DNA from: Candidatus Poribacteria bacterium | GTDB taxonomy: Bacteria > Poribacteria > WGA-4E > PCPOR2b | Length of the DNA: 64,000 bases | Direction: 5' to 3' | Assembly (NCBI GenBank): GCA_028819845.1 | Contig: JAPPKS010000012.1 | Span: 1 to 64,000 of the forward strand | Shown here: positions 41,673 to 52,700 of the stretch, one piece after another | Numbering within the stretch: the first letter of the stretch is position 1 | How the letters are laid out: the number at the start of each line of letters is the position of its first letter | Made by a program: the position numbers and the translations under genes | Notes under the pieces: generated by a model | The model's input: the letters and a program-made list of their open reading frames with translations, nothing else | What the model was told of the DNA's origin: nothing | The model's database searches: none

Positions 41673-44456
41673 ATGACACTCCTCCAACCAATCTGGTTAT
41701 TACTATGTATACCGCTTGGCGTATCGCTGTGGGTCTGGAAACCGAGTTCGAGGTTACTCTGGATTTTCCGAGTCGTAATATTAAGTCTTGTCCTGTTAGC
41801 GATGTGCGGGCTTGCCGTGGAATTGCCGAGACGTGCCGGCACCATTGTCGTTATCGCGGACCGTAGCTTGTCGATGCCGCCCGGCAGCGAAGCTAGGCAG
41901 AAAGAGGCTATTGATTTAATACAGAGCGAGATGCCGAGCGATTCCCGCCTTGGCGTCGTCTCCTTTGGACGAGTGTCCGCGGTCGAACAGTCACCACAAA
42001 GTGGAAAGTTCGCGGGTTTTGTCAACGAAGTGAACGGCGATGCGTCGGATCTAAACGCCGCAGTTGCGCAAGCAATAGCACTCATACCGCGAGATTCGCC
42101 CGGCAGAGTGATTCTTCTGTCGGACGGCAGATGGACTGGTAACGACCCGATGGGCACAGCTGCCCACGCCGCAGCGCGAGGTATCCCCATTGATTACCGC
42201 GCCATGCGCCGGGACTCCGTAAACGATGTTGCCATCTCCCATGTAGATGCCCCCGATGTTGCAACACCCGGTGAATCGTTTATGATTGCCGCATGGATAC
42301 ACGCGCCGATTTCAGGAGAAATTTCATACGAGTTGTTGCGTAATAATCAACGCCTAACGGCTGGCAAGCGGAGCGTTCCGTCCGGGCTGAGCCGTCTGAT
42401 TTTCCGGGACAAAGCCGCGCAGCCGGGTACTCATCAATACGCTGTGCGAATTGGGGGAAGCGAATCCGACCCGGTGCCAGAGAACAATACGGCAAAGGTC
42501 TTGGTCGGCATTCAAGGGTCTCGCCCCATTCTTCATATCACATCCACTTCCAATTCTGGGCTGTCGAATCTGCTGAAAGCGGGCGGTTTGGACGTAGAAA
42601 CCGCTCCGCCGTCCGCATACATTTGGTCGATTGATGAACTATCAGGATTTTCGGCAGTGTTGATAGAGAATGTGTTGGCAGGTGAAATTGGCTTCCACGG
42701 CATGGATAATCTAGCCGCTTGGGTCAGAGAGACTGGGTCGGGGTTCATGATGACCGGCGGTAAACACGCCTATGGACCGGGCGGCTATTTCAAATCTCCG
42801 CTCGAGCCAATTATGCCGCTCTCCATGGAGTTGAGACGCGAACATCGGAAGCTGTCGCTCGCGATAGTGGTGGCGATGGACCGGTCGGGCAGCATGTCAA
42901 TGCCGGTAGGCGGCGGTAGGACGAAAATAGATCTCGCAAATCTCGCGACAGCGGAAGTTTTTGACATGTTGTCACCGACGGATGAGTTTGGCGTAATTGC
43001 GGTTGACAGCGCCCCGCACATTATTGCCAACCTTGCTCCTGTTGACAAACTCGGCGGAACCCGGAGCAGAATCCTTCGGATTGCCTCGCAGGGCGGCGGA
43101 ATCTTCGTCTACGAAGCGCTTAGCGCCGCCTCTTCAATGTTACTCCGCGCTCAAGCCGGCACGCGGCACATCATTCTGTTTGCGGACGCCGCCGATTCCG
43201 AGCAACCCGGACGCTATATAGAGTTGCTGGATGAATGTCGAAAGGCTAACATTACTGTCAGCGTCGTAGGACTCGGAACACCGTCCGATGTCGACGCTAA
43301 ACTGCTGCGTGACATCGCCCGGCGCGGCGAGGGGCGTTGTTTTTTCACCGAAGATGCCCAAGAGTTGCCGCGTCTGTTCGCTCAGGACACGTTTGTAGTG
43401 GCGCGCAGCACGTTTGTTGACGAACCTACGCCGATTAAAACCACAGGCGGGATGGCCGCGTTGACCGGCACTCAATATCAGATTCCGTCTTCAATCGGCG
43501 GGTACAACTTATGTTACATTCGTCCCGATGCAAACCTCGCTGCCGTGACCTTGGACGAATACAACGCGCCTGTGGTAGCGGCGTGGCAGGCAGGTACTGG
43601 ACGCGTGCTCTGCTATACAGGAGAAGCGGACGGGGCACACACCGGCGCAATTGCCAATTGGAATGGTATTGGAAACCTGTTCACGAGCTTAGCACGCTGG
43701 ACTGCTGGAGATTCTGCCAACCTCCCCGATGGGATGTTGCTCACACAAAAGGTCAGGAACGGCGTCGGCAAAATACAACTTCATCTCGACCCGGAACGAG
43801 AGGGTGAAATGTTCAGGGCTCTACCCAGCGTGACGATACTGCGCGGCGTAGTTGGGGAAGCGCCGACCGTGAGCAAAACCAAGTTGTCATGGACATCCGC
43901 CGACTCGCTCACTGCTGATGTGCCCATACACGGCGGTGAAACAGCGCTAGCATCCGTGGAGGTACCGGGGGCTGGAACTGTATCGCTGCCGCCGATCTGC
44001 CTGCCGTATTCACCGGAGTTTAAGCCCGCGCCGGACGAATCCGGGCTAGCGACAATGGAACGGCTTTCCAAAACGTCCGGGGGAAAATCGAGAGTTAGCC
44101 TCGGTGGCATTTGGGACGATTTGCCGCGCAATCCCCGTCTAATAGGTCTCGCACCGTGGTTACTAATCGCGGCGCTCATCCTTCTGCTGCTCGAAACACT
44201 CGAACGCCGTACAGGGTTGTTTTCCATGAAACGGGCGTACAGAGTTGCAGCAGCAGTTACGCAACGAATACCCCGGAAGGCGCGCCGCACATCTCGGACG
44301 CTTTCATCGTCCGTAAAAACATCGCCGCCCACGGAGCCCGAGCACGCTGAATCGCCGCACACTACTCCAGAACCGGAGGCTAGCGTGGAGCGGGGTGGAA
44401 TGCTAGACGCCTTAACCCAAGCTCGAAGGCGTGCCAGCGGACGGACAGGGCGTTGA
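41673..44456 (+). CDS. Membrane-anchored VWA / GATase-like / VWA protein
   Basis: 927 residues from ATG 41673 (a GTG at 41637 is open too). Two N-terminal helices (IWLLLCIPLGVSLWVWKP and IFRVVILSLVLLAMCGLAV) precede a first VWA-like domain with MIDAS VIADRSLSMPPGS (about residue 65). A GATase-like domain follows around 290-390 (GFMMTGGKHAYGPGGYFKSP). A second VWA with MIDAS VVAMDRSGSMSMPVGGG starts near residue 400, and a C-terminal helix APWLLIAALILLLLET near residue 830 leads to a basic/proline-rich tail. Such proteins are partners of MoxR ATPases and DUF58 proteins in the envelope. Both D-x-S-x-S metal sites are intact in sequence. Confidence 0.85.
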   Translation: MTLLQPIWLLLCIPLGVSLWVWKPSSRLLWIFRVVILSLVLLAMCGLAVELPRRAGTIVVIADRSLSMPPGSEARQKEAIDLIQSEMPSDSRLGVVSFGRVSAVEQSPQSGKFAGFVNEVNGDASDLNAAVAQAIALIPRDSPGRVILLSDGRWTGNDPMGTAAHAAARGIPIDYRAMRRDSVNDVAISHVDAPDVATPGESFMIAAWIHAPISGEISYELLRNNQRLTAGKRSVPSGLSRLIFRDKAAQPGTHQYAVRIGGSESDPVPENNTAKVLVGIQGSRPILHITSTSNSGLSNLLKAGGLDVETAPPSAYIWSIDELSGFSAVLIENVLAGEIGFHGMDNLAAWVRETGSGFMMTGGKHAYGPGGYFKSPLEPIMPLSMELRREHRKLSLAIVVAMDRSGSMSMPVGGGRTKIDLANLATAEVFDMLSPTDEFGVIAVDSAPHIIANLAPVDKLGGTRSRILRIASQGGGIFVYEALSAASSMLLRAQAGTRHIILFADAADSEQPGRYIELLDECRKANITVSVVGLGTPSDVDAKLLRDIARRGEGRCFFTEDAQELPRLFAQDTFVVARSTFVDEPTPIKTTGGMAALTGTQYQIPSSIGGYNLCYIRPDANLAAVTLDEYNAPVVAAWQAGTGRVLCYTGEADGAHTGAIANWNGIGNLFTSLARWTAGDSANLPDGMLLTQKVRNGVGKIQLHLDPEREGEMFRALPSVTILRGVVGEAPTVSKTKLSWTSADSLTADVPIHGGETALASVEVPGAGTVSLPPICLPYSPEFKPAPDESGLATMERLSKTSGGKSRVSLGGIWDDLPRNPRLIGLAPWLLIAALILLLLETLERRTGLFSMKRAYRVAAAVTQRIPRKARRTSRTLSSSVKTSPPTEPEHAESPHTTPEPEASVERGGMLDALTQARRRASGRTGR

Positions 44457-44537
44457 CGCTGAACTTAGAACAGTTCCAATTCCTTGAATTTCTGATGTAG
44501 ATGTGCTAGAATTAACATCCATAACGGAGAAGCCATT

Positions 44538-45215
44538 ATGTTAATTCGATATCTATTTTACTTACCGCTACTGGTAGCAGCTATGTACGGATGGGCGGAT
44601 GTGGATGAATCAATATCCACACAGCAGCAAGCCAACCGTCCGACCTCCATAACGCCCGCCTGAAGTGCCTGACCGGGCGAAGGTGCACCGCTTCGGGGAA
44701 GCGGGATTCAAAAAAATTGGGCAATTTCGTGGCGTTATATCCGTACAGAGTTGGACCGGCCTCGCTGGCGGACAACACTGAATTACGCGGTGGCAAATAG
44801 ACTTCAACTCGGCGTCGAATTCAATCCCGCTGCACGTGAGTTCGCACCGCTCGCCAACTTGTTTCTCTTCACTGAAACCAACGTCCGACCCGCGGCTGTT
44901 ATAGGAACAAGTTCAGACCGTGTCGGGTCGCCGCCAAAAGAACAGGCATACTTTTTGACAATCGCCAAGCGTCTGCCCAGCGTGCCAATCTCGGCCTATG
45001 CAACCATCAACTACTCCGAATGGGACAACGGGTTCAATTTCCCTTTCGGTGCTAGCATTGATCTCGGTAATGGCTTCACTGTGCGCGGCATGTACGACGG
45101 AGTTCTACCTCACCTGATGTTGAACTACTACTTTAAAGAGTTCAGCTTAAGTCTAATGTACATAAGTATCGATCAATCGCAAAGGCCGGGCATCGCGCTT
45201 TCCTCATCATTCTAA
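44538..45215 (+). pseudogene. Small outer-membrane-like protein interrupted by two compensating frameshifts
   Basis: GGAG precedes ATG 44538, which opens a signal peptide (MLIRYLFYLPLLVAAMYGWA) and stops at TGA 44661. If the G at 44658 is skipped, the next frame reads PPEVPDRAKVHRFGEAGFKK. If one base is then added in the seven-A run 44710-44716, the original frame resumes with NWAISWRYIRTELDRPRWRT and runs to TAA 45215, ending in YYFKEFSLSLMYISIDQSQ, a beta-barrel-like C-terminus. All three segments look protein-coding, so about 225 residues were once continuous. It sits between the VWA and DUF58 genes. The family was not recognised; the alternating hydrophobic pattern suggests an outer-membrane barrel. 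Sequence error is as likely as true decay. Confidence 0.6.
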
Positions 45216-45246
45216 ACATTTTAATTTCCTGTTCACAACGTGTCTG

Positions 45247-46119
45247 ATGGACGAGAATTTCCGCCAATTTCTCATTGACGGCGAACGCGCAGGAATGCAG
45301 TACGCACTGACTGCACCGCGCAATGTGCCCTTTGGGTTAGCCGGAAATCTAACAGGGAAGCGTCCGGGGAGTTCACTGGAGTTTATTGACCACCGGGAAT
45401 ACCAACCGGGCGACGACCTGCGAAGAATTGATTGGGGCGGCTTCGCTCGAAGCGACAAATTGACGGTAAAGTTGTACCGTGACGAAGTCAACCCGCATCT
45501 AGACCTTGTCATTGATGGATCGCGCTCCATGGCACTTGAAAACTGCCCCAAAGCGCAAGCTACGCTTGGGTTAGCGGCAGTTTTTGCAACGGCGGCTGCG
45601 AATGCCGGTTACTCCCACTCCACCTGGATGGCGGGGGATGGATATCGCAGGGTGGGAAACGGCGCAGACCGACCCTCAATTTGGCAGGGGATTGACTTTG
45701 AATATCGGGGCGACCCTTCCACGTCTTTCGCCAAACTCCCGCCCTCGTGGCGTCCCTATGGGATGCGCGTGTTACTTAGCGACCTGCTCTGGCCGAGCGA
45801 CCCGACCGCGGCGCTGTCTCGATTCGCTGAACGCGCAGCCGCCGTAATTCTGGTCCAAGTCTTATCGGAGGTAGACGTTAATCCCATTGAACGCGGCAAC
45901 ATTCGACTTGTTGATTCAGAGACCGGTGATGTGCAAGAAATATTCTTGGACGCGGTTGCTGAAAAGCGGTACCGCGCCGCATTCGCACACCATCAGGAGA
46001 ACTGGAATCTCGCCGCGAAACGCGCTGGAATTGTAATGGCAACGGTTATCGCAGAGCACATCCTCAGCGATTGGAGATTAGAAACGCTGGTTGCCGCTGA
46101 GGTGCTAAACACGGCATAG
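45247..46119 (+). CDS. DUF58-family protein
   Basis: 290 residues. The DUF58 signature is complete: LEFIDHREYQPGDDLRRIDW and the following FARSDKLTVKLYRDE, then a VWA-like fold with LVIDGSRSMAL (about residue 88) and a later MRVLLSDLLWPSDPTAAL. DUF58 proteins are regular partners of MoxR ATPases. Soluble, cytoplasmic or membrane-associated. ATG 45247 follows the frameshifted gene after 31 bp and has no clear ribosome site, so translation may depend on the upstream reading. Confidence 0.9.
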   Translation: MDENFRQFLIDGERAGMQYALTAPRNVPFGLAGNLTGKRPGSSLEFIDHREYQPGDDLRRIDWGGFARSDKLTVKLYRDEVNPHLDLVIDGSRSMALENCPKAQATLGLAAVFATAAANAGYSHSTWMAGDGYRRVGNGADRPSIWQGIDFEYRGDPSTSFAKLPPSWRPYGMRVLLSDLLWPSDPTAALSRFAERAAAVILVQVLSEVDVNPIERGNIRLVDSETGDVQEIFLDAVAEKRYRAAFAHHQENWNLAAKRAGIVMATVIAEHILSDWRLETLVAAEVLNTA

Positions 46120-46225
46120 CCACTGAACACTACCGAAAACTAGCACAATCAATATGCGGACTAGTCGAAACAACATCTTGACATAGACCAACCGAATAAA
46201 CTGCATAAATTGTATTGATTCACGC

Positions 46226-46255
46226 TTGACCTAACGTGCGGACTCATTATATAAT
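46226..46255 (+). promoter_or_regulatory. Promoter of the TonB-dependent receptor gene
   Basis: TTGACC (46226-46231), 18 bp, TATAAT (46250-46255), about 165 bp before ATG 46420. The leader of roughly 155 nt shows no cobalamin- or other riboswitch consensus that could be recognised by eye. Confidence 0.68.
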
Positions 46256-46419
46256 ATCCGTTGATCCCTCCGGATTTGAGCGGTGAAACACGATCCATGA
46301 CGCCGATTCCTCGCAAAGCAATTTTTCGATTGATAAATCTTCCGTAAAGTCTGATTCCGAGTTGCTGCTTACGAGCGCAGCCATCAACAACCTTTCTTAG
46401 TGCATAAGGAGATTGCAAA

Positions 46420-49311
46420 ATGCAACAATCCAAGTCAATAAATATTGTGTTATTAGTCGTGATTTTGACGGTAGCTGGGCTGATGGCGCCGGTACAATCC
46501 GCCTCCCAGACCATGACCGATTCAGATACTCAATCCAGTGGCGAATTCGACGATTCGGACATGGATGCCGCGTCCGATACGGGCGATGCCATGGAGGACA
46601 TGACCGATCAGTCCTCTGAAATCATTGAACTGGAACAGGTATCCGTCACAGCGTCCCGGCGCAGGGAAAAGGTGCTTGAAGCGCCGGCGTCAGTTGCCGT
46701 GGTGGGGTCTACCCAAATCAAAGACCGAGTCACGTCAACCCTGTCCGAGCACGTAAAGTCCGTGCGCGGCGTAGACCTTGCTAAGACAGGATTGGGAGCG
46801 TCGCATGTCGTTGTGCGCGGCTTCAATAACGTCTTCTCAGGGACGCTGCTGTCGCTCGTTGACAACCGGATTGCCCGCGTTCCTTCGCTGCGTTTGAACG
46901 CTTACACGCTCATCCCGACATCGAACGAGGATATTGAACAGATTGAAGTCGTATCGGGTCCTGGCGCTGCGCTCTACGGCCCTAACAGCGCCAACGGCGT
47001 CATGCACATCCTCACGAAATCTCCTTTCACCTCGCAAGGAACCACCGTCAGCATCGGCGGCGGCGAGCGGAGCGTGCTCCTGGGATCGCTTCGGCACGCC
47101 GGCGTAATCAATGAAAATATCGGGTACAAGTTTTCTGCCAACACATTCCGCGGTGATGACTGGGAAGAGGGACGCGCAGAAGCTGATTTAAACGGCGTAA
47201 AACCGCCCGAGTTTGATACTTACAGAGCTGGCGGTGACTTTCGCGTTGACTACCGCCCGACTAGCGACCTAACGACGATAGTTGCAAGTGGATTCACACA
47301 AACAACGGGATTGGAAATGACCGGCATCGGCGCCGGGCAAGCCAAGAACTGGACTTACGGCTATGTCCAGGGCCGCCTAATCTACAAAGACCTTTTCGCG
47401 CAGGCCTTTTGGAACCGCAGCGACGCCGGGGATACCTACACGCTGCGGGCAGGTGACCCAATTATCGACAATTCCGATTTGTATGTTGGGCAGATACAAC
47501 ACGGATACAGCTTGAGTGAGAATCAACGGTTCACGTATGGCTTGGATTTATTGCTGACCCGCCCAGATACTGAAGGCTCAATCAACGGACGCAACGAGGA
47601 CAATGACAACGTCAACGAGGTTGGCGCTTACTTGCAGTCGGAAACAAAAATTCTTCCCGAGTTAAAGTTCATCGCCGCCGCGAGGGTTGATGACCACAAC
47701 CACCTCAATGACCTAGTGCTTTCGCCGCGTGCAGCACTCGCCCTTCAGCCAAACGATAACCACAACATCAGACTCACTTACAACCGCGCCTTCAGCACAC
47801 CGTCTTCCTCGAACCTGTTCCTTGATGTCGTTTCGATTCCTGACGCGTTCGGTATTGGCGCGGCGTTCCAGCCCGCATTGGGATTCAATCCAGCAATCGA
47901 TATTCGTGCACAGGGGGTGAGCAGCGAAACCGGATTTACCTTCAAGAGAAGCGCGGATGGTCGGCCAGAATTCCGTTCACCGTTCTCAGCGGTTGCAAAT
48001 CTTCCTGCCGACCAATACATTCCGCTTGACGACCCAGTCTTTACCAACGTTATGTGGAATGTCGGCAGATCCGCTATCTTGAGTGAAGCGCAGCCGCAGT
48101 TTGAAGCCGGCTTAAAGCAAGCGTTTACTCCTGAAGCACTGCCGCAATTACTGCAAAGCCAGTCGCCGGCGCAGATTGAGGGCATCGTGTCAACGCTGCC
48201 GGCAGAAGTGACGCAGCTTTTACCGCCAGCATTTCAACAGCCGGGCGCCATTGCGGCGCTGCCGCCCGAAATACTTCAACCGCTAATTCCACAAATTCTC
48301 GGATCTCTACCCGCCCCAGTGGTTGAAGGACTCACTGCTTCTCTCATCGCCGACCTGTCAGCCGGTTTTGCGAACGCCGTACCGGCACAGGTTTCAGGCG
48401 TGAAAAACTCCCTGCTTGCGCTAAATCCGGAAACAGAGGAATTTGAGCCGATTGCGGACGTAAACGACGTTGACCCCATTACTCCAACGATTACACAAAC
48501 ATATGAAATGGGTTACAAAGGGATTCTCATGGATAAAATCGCGTTCTCCGCGGACGTGTATCACACAAGAATTAACGATTTCATCGGTCCCTTGGTGGTT
48601 GAAACGCCCAACGTCTTCTTGGACGCAAATACTTTAGGCGCTTCCATTGCCCAACAACTCACCGAAACATTGAGCGATCCGAAGAACGCATTGCTCAACC
48701 AGGCGCTGCTCGCATTCGACTCGCCGGCGCAAGGTGGAAATGGGGATGGTTCAGCCGTCGATGAGTTGACGAAGTTGTTCGTCGCCGGCACCGATAACAA
48801 CGGCGCCGCGTTCATTCCCTTTGGCACCGTGTCCCCCGATCAGGCGGGTGATCCGAACGCAGTGATGCTTACCTATCGTAACTACGGCGACATCTCGCTT
48901 AACGGAGCCGACCTAAGCCTGACTTACTATCTCAACCATAGTCTGAGCGTGACCGGGAATTACTCGTTCGTCAGCAAGGACCTTTTTGAGACCGATATTC
49001 GCAACATCGCCCTAAACGCGCCAAAGAATAAGTTCGGCGCGAACGTCCAATACCTCAACCCCAATTTAGGTCTTGGCGCTGGCGTCGCGATGCGCTATGT
49101 CGCTGGATTCCCGATGAACTCCGGTGTCTATATCGGTGACGTTGAGTCGTATTACACCATTGATGTTAGTGCGGGTTACGATTTACCGTTCGGCCCCAAA
49201 CCGCGCCTGTCGCTAACCGTACAAAACCTTCTGGACAAAATGCACCAGCAATTTGTCGGTGCCCCGTACATTGGCCGTCTGTCAATGTTGCGCTTGACAC
49301 AGACATTTTAA
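46420..49311 (+). CDS. TonB-dependent outer-membrane receptor
   Basis: 963 residues; AAGGAG 8 nt before ATG 46420. Signal peptide IVLLVVILTVAGLMAPVQSA is followed by an acidic low-complexity linker (residues about 30-65). Then comes a TonB box/plug start ELEQVSVTASRRREKVLEAP and the plug domain with IEVVSGPGAALYGPNSANGV. The 22-strand barrel includes NLDN-type features and ends LTVQNLLDKMHQQFVG and RLSMLRLTQTF with the terminal Phe. Between strands, residues about 565-660 form an unusual Pro/Gln/Leu-rich helical insertion (LPQLLQSQSPAQIEGIVSTL, LPPEILQPLIPQILGSLP). Such receptors import siderophores, vitamin B12, glycans or metals with TonB energy. The ligand is not deducible. It has its own promoter. 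Confidence 0.93.
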   Translation: MQQSKSINIVLLVVILTVAGLMAPVQSASQTMTDSDTQSSGEFDDSDMDAASDTGDAMEDMTDQSSEIIELEQVSVTASRRREKVLEAPASVAVVGSTQIKDRVTSTLSEHVKSVRGVDLAKTGLGASHVVVRGFNNVFSGTLLSLVDNRIARVPSLRLNAYTLIPTSNEDIEQIEVVSGPGAALYGPNSANGVMHILTKSPFTSQGTTVSIGGGERSVLLGSLRHAGVINENIGYKFSANTFRGDDWEEGRAEADLNGVKPPEFDTYRAGGDFRVDYRPTSDLTTIVASGFTQTTGLEMTGIGAGQAKNWTYGYVQGRLIYKDLFAQAFWNRSDAGDTYTLRAGDPIIDNSDLYVGQIQHGYSLSENQRFTYGLDLLLTRPDTEGSINGRNEDNDNVNEVGAYLQSETKILPELKFIAAARVDDHNHLNDLVLSPRAALALQPNDNHNIRLTYNRAFSTPSSSNLFLDVVSIPDAFGIGAAFQPALGFNPAIDIRAQGVSSETGFTFKRSADGRPEFRSPFSAVANLPADQYIPLDDPVFTNVMWNVGRSAILSEAQPQFEAGLKQAFTPEALPQLLQSQSPAQIEGIVSTLPAEVTQLLPPAFQQPGAIAALPPEILQPLIPQILGSLPAPVVEGLTASLIADLSAGFANAVPAQVSGVKNSLLALNPETEEFEPIADVNDVDPITPTITQTYEMGYKGILMDKIAFSADVYHTRINDFIGPLVVETPNVFLDANTLGASIAQQLTETLSDPKNALLNQALLAFDSPAQGGNGDGSAVDELTKLFVAGTDNNGAAFIPFGTVSPDQAGDPNAVMLTYRNYGDISLNGADLSLTYYLNHSLSVTGNYSFVSKDLFETDIRNIALNAPKNKFGANVQYLNPNLGLGAGVAMRYVAGFPMNSGVYIGDVESYYTIDVSAGYDLPFGPKPRLSLTVQNLLDKMHQQFVGAPYIGRLSMLRLTQTF

Positions 49312-49730
49312 CAATAGGCATAACTGAGTCGAGATTTTGGATTGACTGGGTTAGTATTGGCAAATTCGTTATTACATTTTCCTTCAGTTTGCCAAGAATT
49401 TGCTCCAATTTTCCTGTTGTTAGATTAGCATGGGGATTTCCCAAAATCTTGTCGCAGCCGAATTTTACCTTCAATCCAAGCACAGAAACCGAGTTTATTT
49501 CAATCCTTAAGCTACGAGAACTTTATCGTGAATAAACTCGGTTTCTCATAAATTTTTTGTAGGACGCTGCTCCTCCCAAAAATGGCGTTGCCTTCAACTG
49601 ACGCCAGTCGGATTCCGTCTCATCTTATTGGTGACTTGCACGCCTAGCGCCCGCCCGCCTCGCGCCATGGCACTGTCAACGCGGAAGTGTCAAAGCCCCG
49701 TGAAAATTCAATTGCAAAAGGAAACAGCCC
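49312..49730. other. Intergenic region with a 16-bp inverted repeat
   Basis: About 420 bp without a gene. The only clear structure is the inverted repeat at 49484-49546, listed separately. No two-hexamer promoter was found for the large gene that follows. Confidence 0.5.
49484..49546. repeat. Perfect 16-bp inverted repeat with 31-nt spacer
   Basis: AGAAACCGAGTTTATT (49484-49499) and its exact complement AATAAACTCGGTTTCT (49531-49546) flank 31 nt. A T-rich stretch (ATTTTTTG) follows on the plus strand within 10 nt. It could terminate transcription of the TonB receptor gene, or be a small palindromic repeat or MITE-like unit. Confidence 0.55.
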
Positions 49731-52700
49731 TTGAAAAAATTTGTCCTGATTGCACTCGCCACCCTCATCCTTTCACAAGTCAACACTACGCGAAGTACCA
49801 CTGACCACGCCTCGCACGAGCCCATACAATCTGCGCTACAGTCAAAGCGTTTCAATGATGCGGTACACCTCATTGATACCGCATTGACGGCATCAGAGAA
49901 TCAACCTGACTATCTGCTCTATCTTAAGGGGCTTGCGCTGTTCCATAATGGGGATTACCGGAACGCAATTGGGACGTGCGGCCAGGTCATACAGGATTAC
50001 CCTGATTCCACTTGGTTGAGGAAAGCGGCGTTTCTTCAAGCCAAGAGTCATCTCAAACTGAAGGAATTTAAGCAGGCTGAAGCAATCTACAGCAAAGAGG
50101 TTAGTCGGCTTCTCTCGTCCAGACGCAAATCGGAAATAGCCCAAATTTACATTCAGCTTGCCGAAACCTTCGCGCAAAAACCCAATGACGCAGATCTCGA
50201 TGCCCCCCAGCCGAACTACCAGAAAGCGTACGAACTGTATCAAAAGGTATTGACGCTAGAGATTGACGCTAACCTACGCGAAACGGCCGCCTTCCAACTC
50301 GGACGCATGATGCAGTTGCAGGAGAATTACGCACAAGCCGTTGTTGACTACGAAGCCTACCTTACACAATTTGATCCCAATTTTCAGCGCCCGGCCGCTT
50401 TGCCAATGCTTTCAAAAAAGAGCAAAACGCTCGAAGGCCGACGCTTTCATGCCCGTTACCATCTTGCGGAATGCCAGATAGCGTTGAATCAGCACCTACA
50501 GGCGCGATTGACGCTTGAGGACATGTTAATATTGGCTGATGTTGGAAGCAAGGCACTATTACCTCTCGCCAAAGACGCTCGCTTCCTGTTGACCCGGACC
50601 TACCGTTTCCCGGCGCCCAACTCCAACGAGGAGTTGGAATTAGGCGTACAATCCGCCAGAAGGTTTCAGGAGCAGTTTCCTCGTGACTTGCGCTCAATGA
50701 CGCTAGCGCACGAAATCGCTGAAGCATATCGGGCGCGGCATCGAAGCGAGGAAGCGCTCGCCGCCTACCAAGATGTTATCGACAAAAAGAGCTTCAAAGT
50801 AACCCAAAAGAAGCGGCAAATTTCAAATCTCAACAACCAAGATTACCATTACCTCCGTACTTCCGCCGCATTTCAAATCGGGAACATTCTGTTCGAACAG
50901 CGAAAATATAACAATGCAATTGAAGCGTGGAATAGATACATTCGAGAATTTCCCAACGGACCTCAATGGACCGACGCCCAACAGGGAATTGTTAACGCCG
51001 AATTCCAAATTGGTGTAACGCTCCTCGCCGCGGAAAAACACGAAGAAGCCGTGAATGCGTTCGATGCCTTCCAAGCAAAACACCCGCTGGATGAACGAGT
51101 GCGGCAGATAATGTTTATTTATGGCCAAATTCACGCTCACAAATCCGAGCATCAGCTTGCAATTGCCGAGTGGGAAAAGCTCGTGAGAAAATTCCCGAAC
51201 ACTGAAGAATCATCGCTAGCGCTCTTTCGCATCGGGCAGACCTACGAAATTAAATTGGGAGATCTGGAAAATGCGCTAGAATCTTACCGAAGGCTAACCT
51301 GGGGAAGCTGGCACCCTCATGCGCAAGAGGTAATTCGCCAGATGACGGAAAAGCATCTCCAACTTGTCACACCGCGCACCTTCCGCACGAATGAACCGCC
51401 TTATGTACACGTGTCGCTTCGCAATATTGAATCCCTCACGGTGAATCTTTACAAGCTCAATCTTGAAGCCTACTGGCGCAAGATGCACGAAGTGAAAGGC
51501 GTGGAGGATCTCGATCTTGGGTTGATTGAGCCGAACAAAACTTGGCAATACAATGTGCCTGAATACGAGAAGCACAAAAGCTTTGAGTGCGAAATCAACA
51601 TCCCGTTTGCCGGACCCGGCGTTTACGCGGTACAACTCGGCGATGAGTCGCTCGAATCAACCACGCTCCTCATTCGCAGCGATATCGAGACTATCACCAA
51701 GACATCCCGCCGCGAGGTACTTGTATTCGTGCAAAATATGCTGAACGGAGAAGTGGTCGCCGATGCTAAGGTGCTTGTAAGCGACGGCTCAAGCGTAATT
51801 TTCGAAGGACGCACTGGAGCGGACGGTGTACTCCATGCAACTGAACGCGGCATTTTGGATTACGCGTCAGTAGAGAACCAACTTAAGGATGCGAGTCGGG
51901 TGGCGGCATTCGTCGTCAAGGGTGGACACGCCGCCGCAGACGGGTTAGACATTTCAGGGCTTGGCTTCAGCAAAGGCTTGACGCCGCGCGGCTATATCTA
52001 CACCGACCGGCCCGCATACCGACCGGGAGAAAGCGTTTCATTGCGCGGCATAATCCGCGATGTTAGCGATGGCGCCTACGTGGTACCGGACGGCGCACCA
52101 TTTAACGTCTCGGTGATCGATGCTCGGGGACGCCAAATTCATAAAGAGGCGGTCAAACTTTCACAGTTTGGCGGGTTTGATACGCAGTTGCAGCTTGACA
52201 ATGCCGCCTCTGTCGGCGAATACCGCATCCGTGTGGTACAATTCGACCCAGATACAAAGCTAGATATCCCAAGCCACATATTCACAGGAAACTTCCAAGT
52301 TCAGCGATTCCAACTCGAAAAGGTACAGTTGCTGCTCGATTTTCCGCGCCGCGTCTACTTTCGCGGTGAACAGGTGGATGCTACCTTTACGGCACGATAC
52401 TATTACGGCCAGCCGGTGAAGAACGCAAAAATTCAATACAAACTTCCCGATGGCCGGAGCTATACTGAAACTGCTGATAATCGGGGAATACTGAAGGTCA
52501 ATTTCGATACGGCATCTATGCAACCTGGTAAACCGCTTCATTTCAGCGGGACGGTTCCGGGTGAGAATGTTAGCGTTAAAACCTCCGTGGCGCTTGCACA
52601 TCTCGGATATTCAATTTCGGTGCAACCTGACGCTAAACTTGTGCTCTCTGGTGAACCTTTCCACGTAACATTTCACACAAAAGGAGCTGATGGGCGTCCG

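Noticed and set aside
46262-46419. Riboswitch in the leader of the TonB receptor gene
   Set aside because: The leader is long enough, but no B12-box or other recognisable conserved element was seen.
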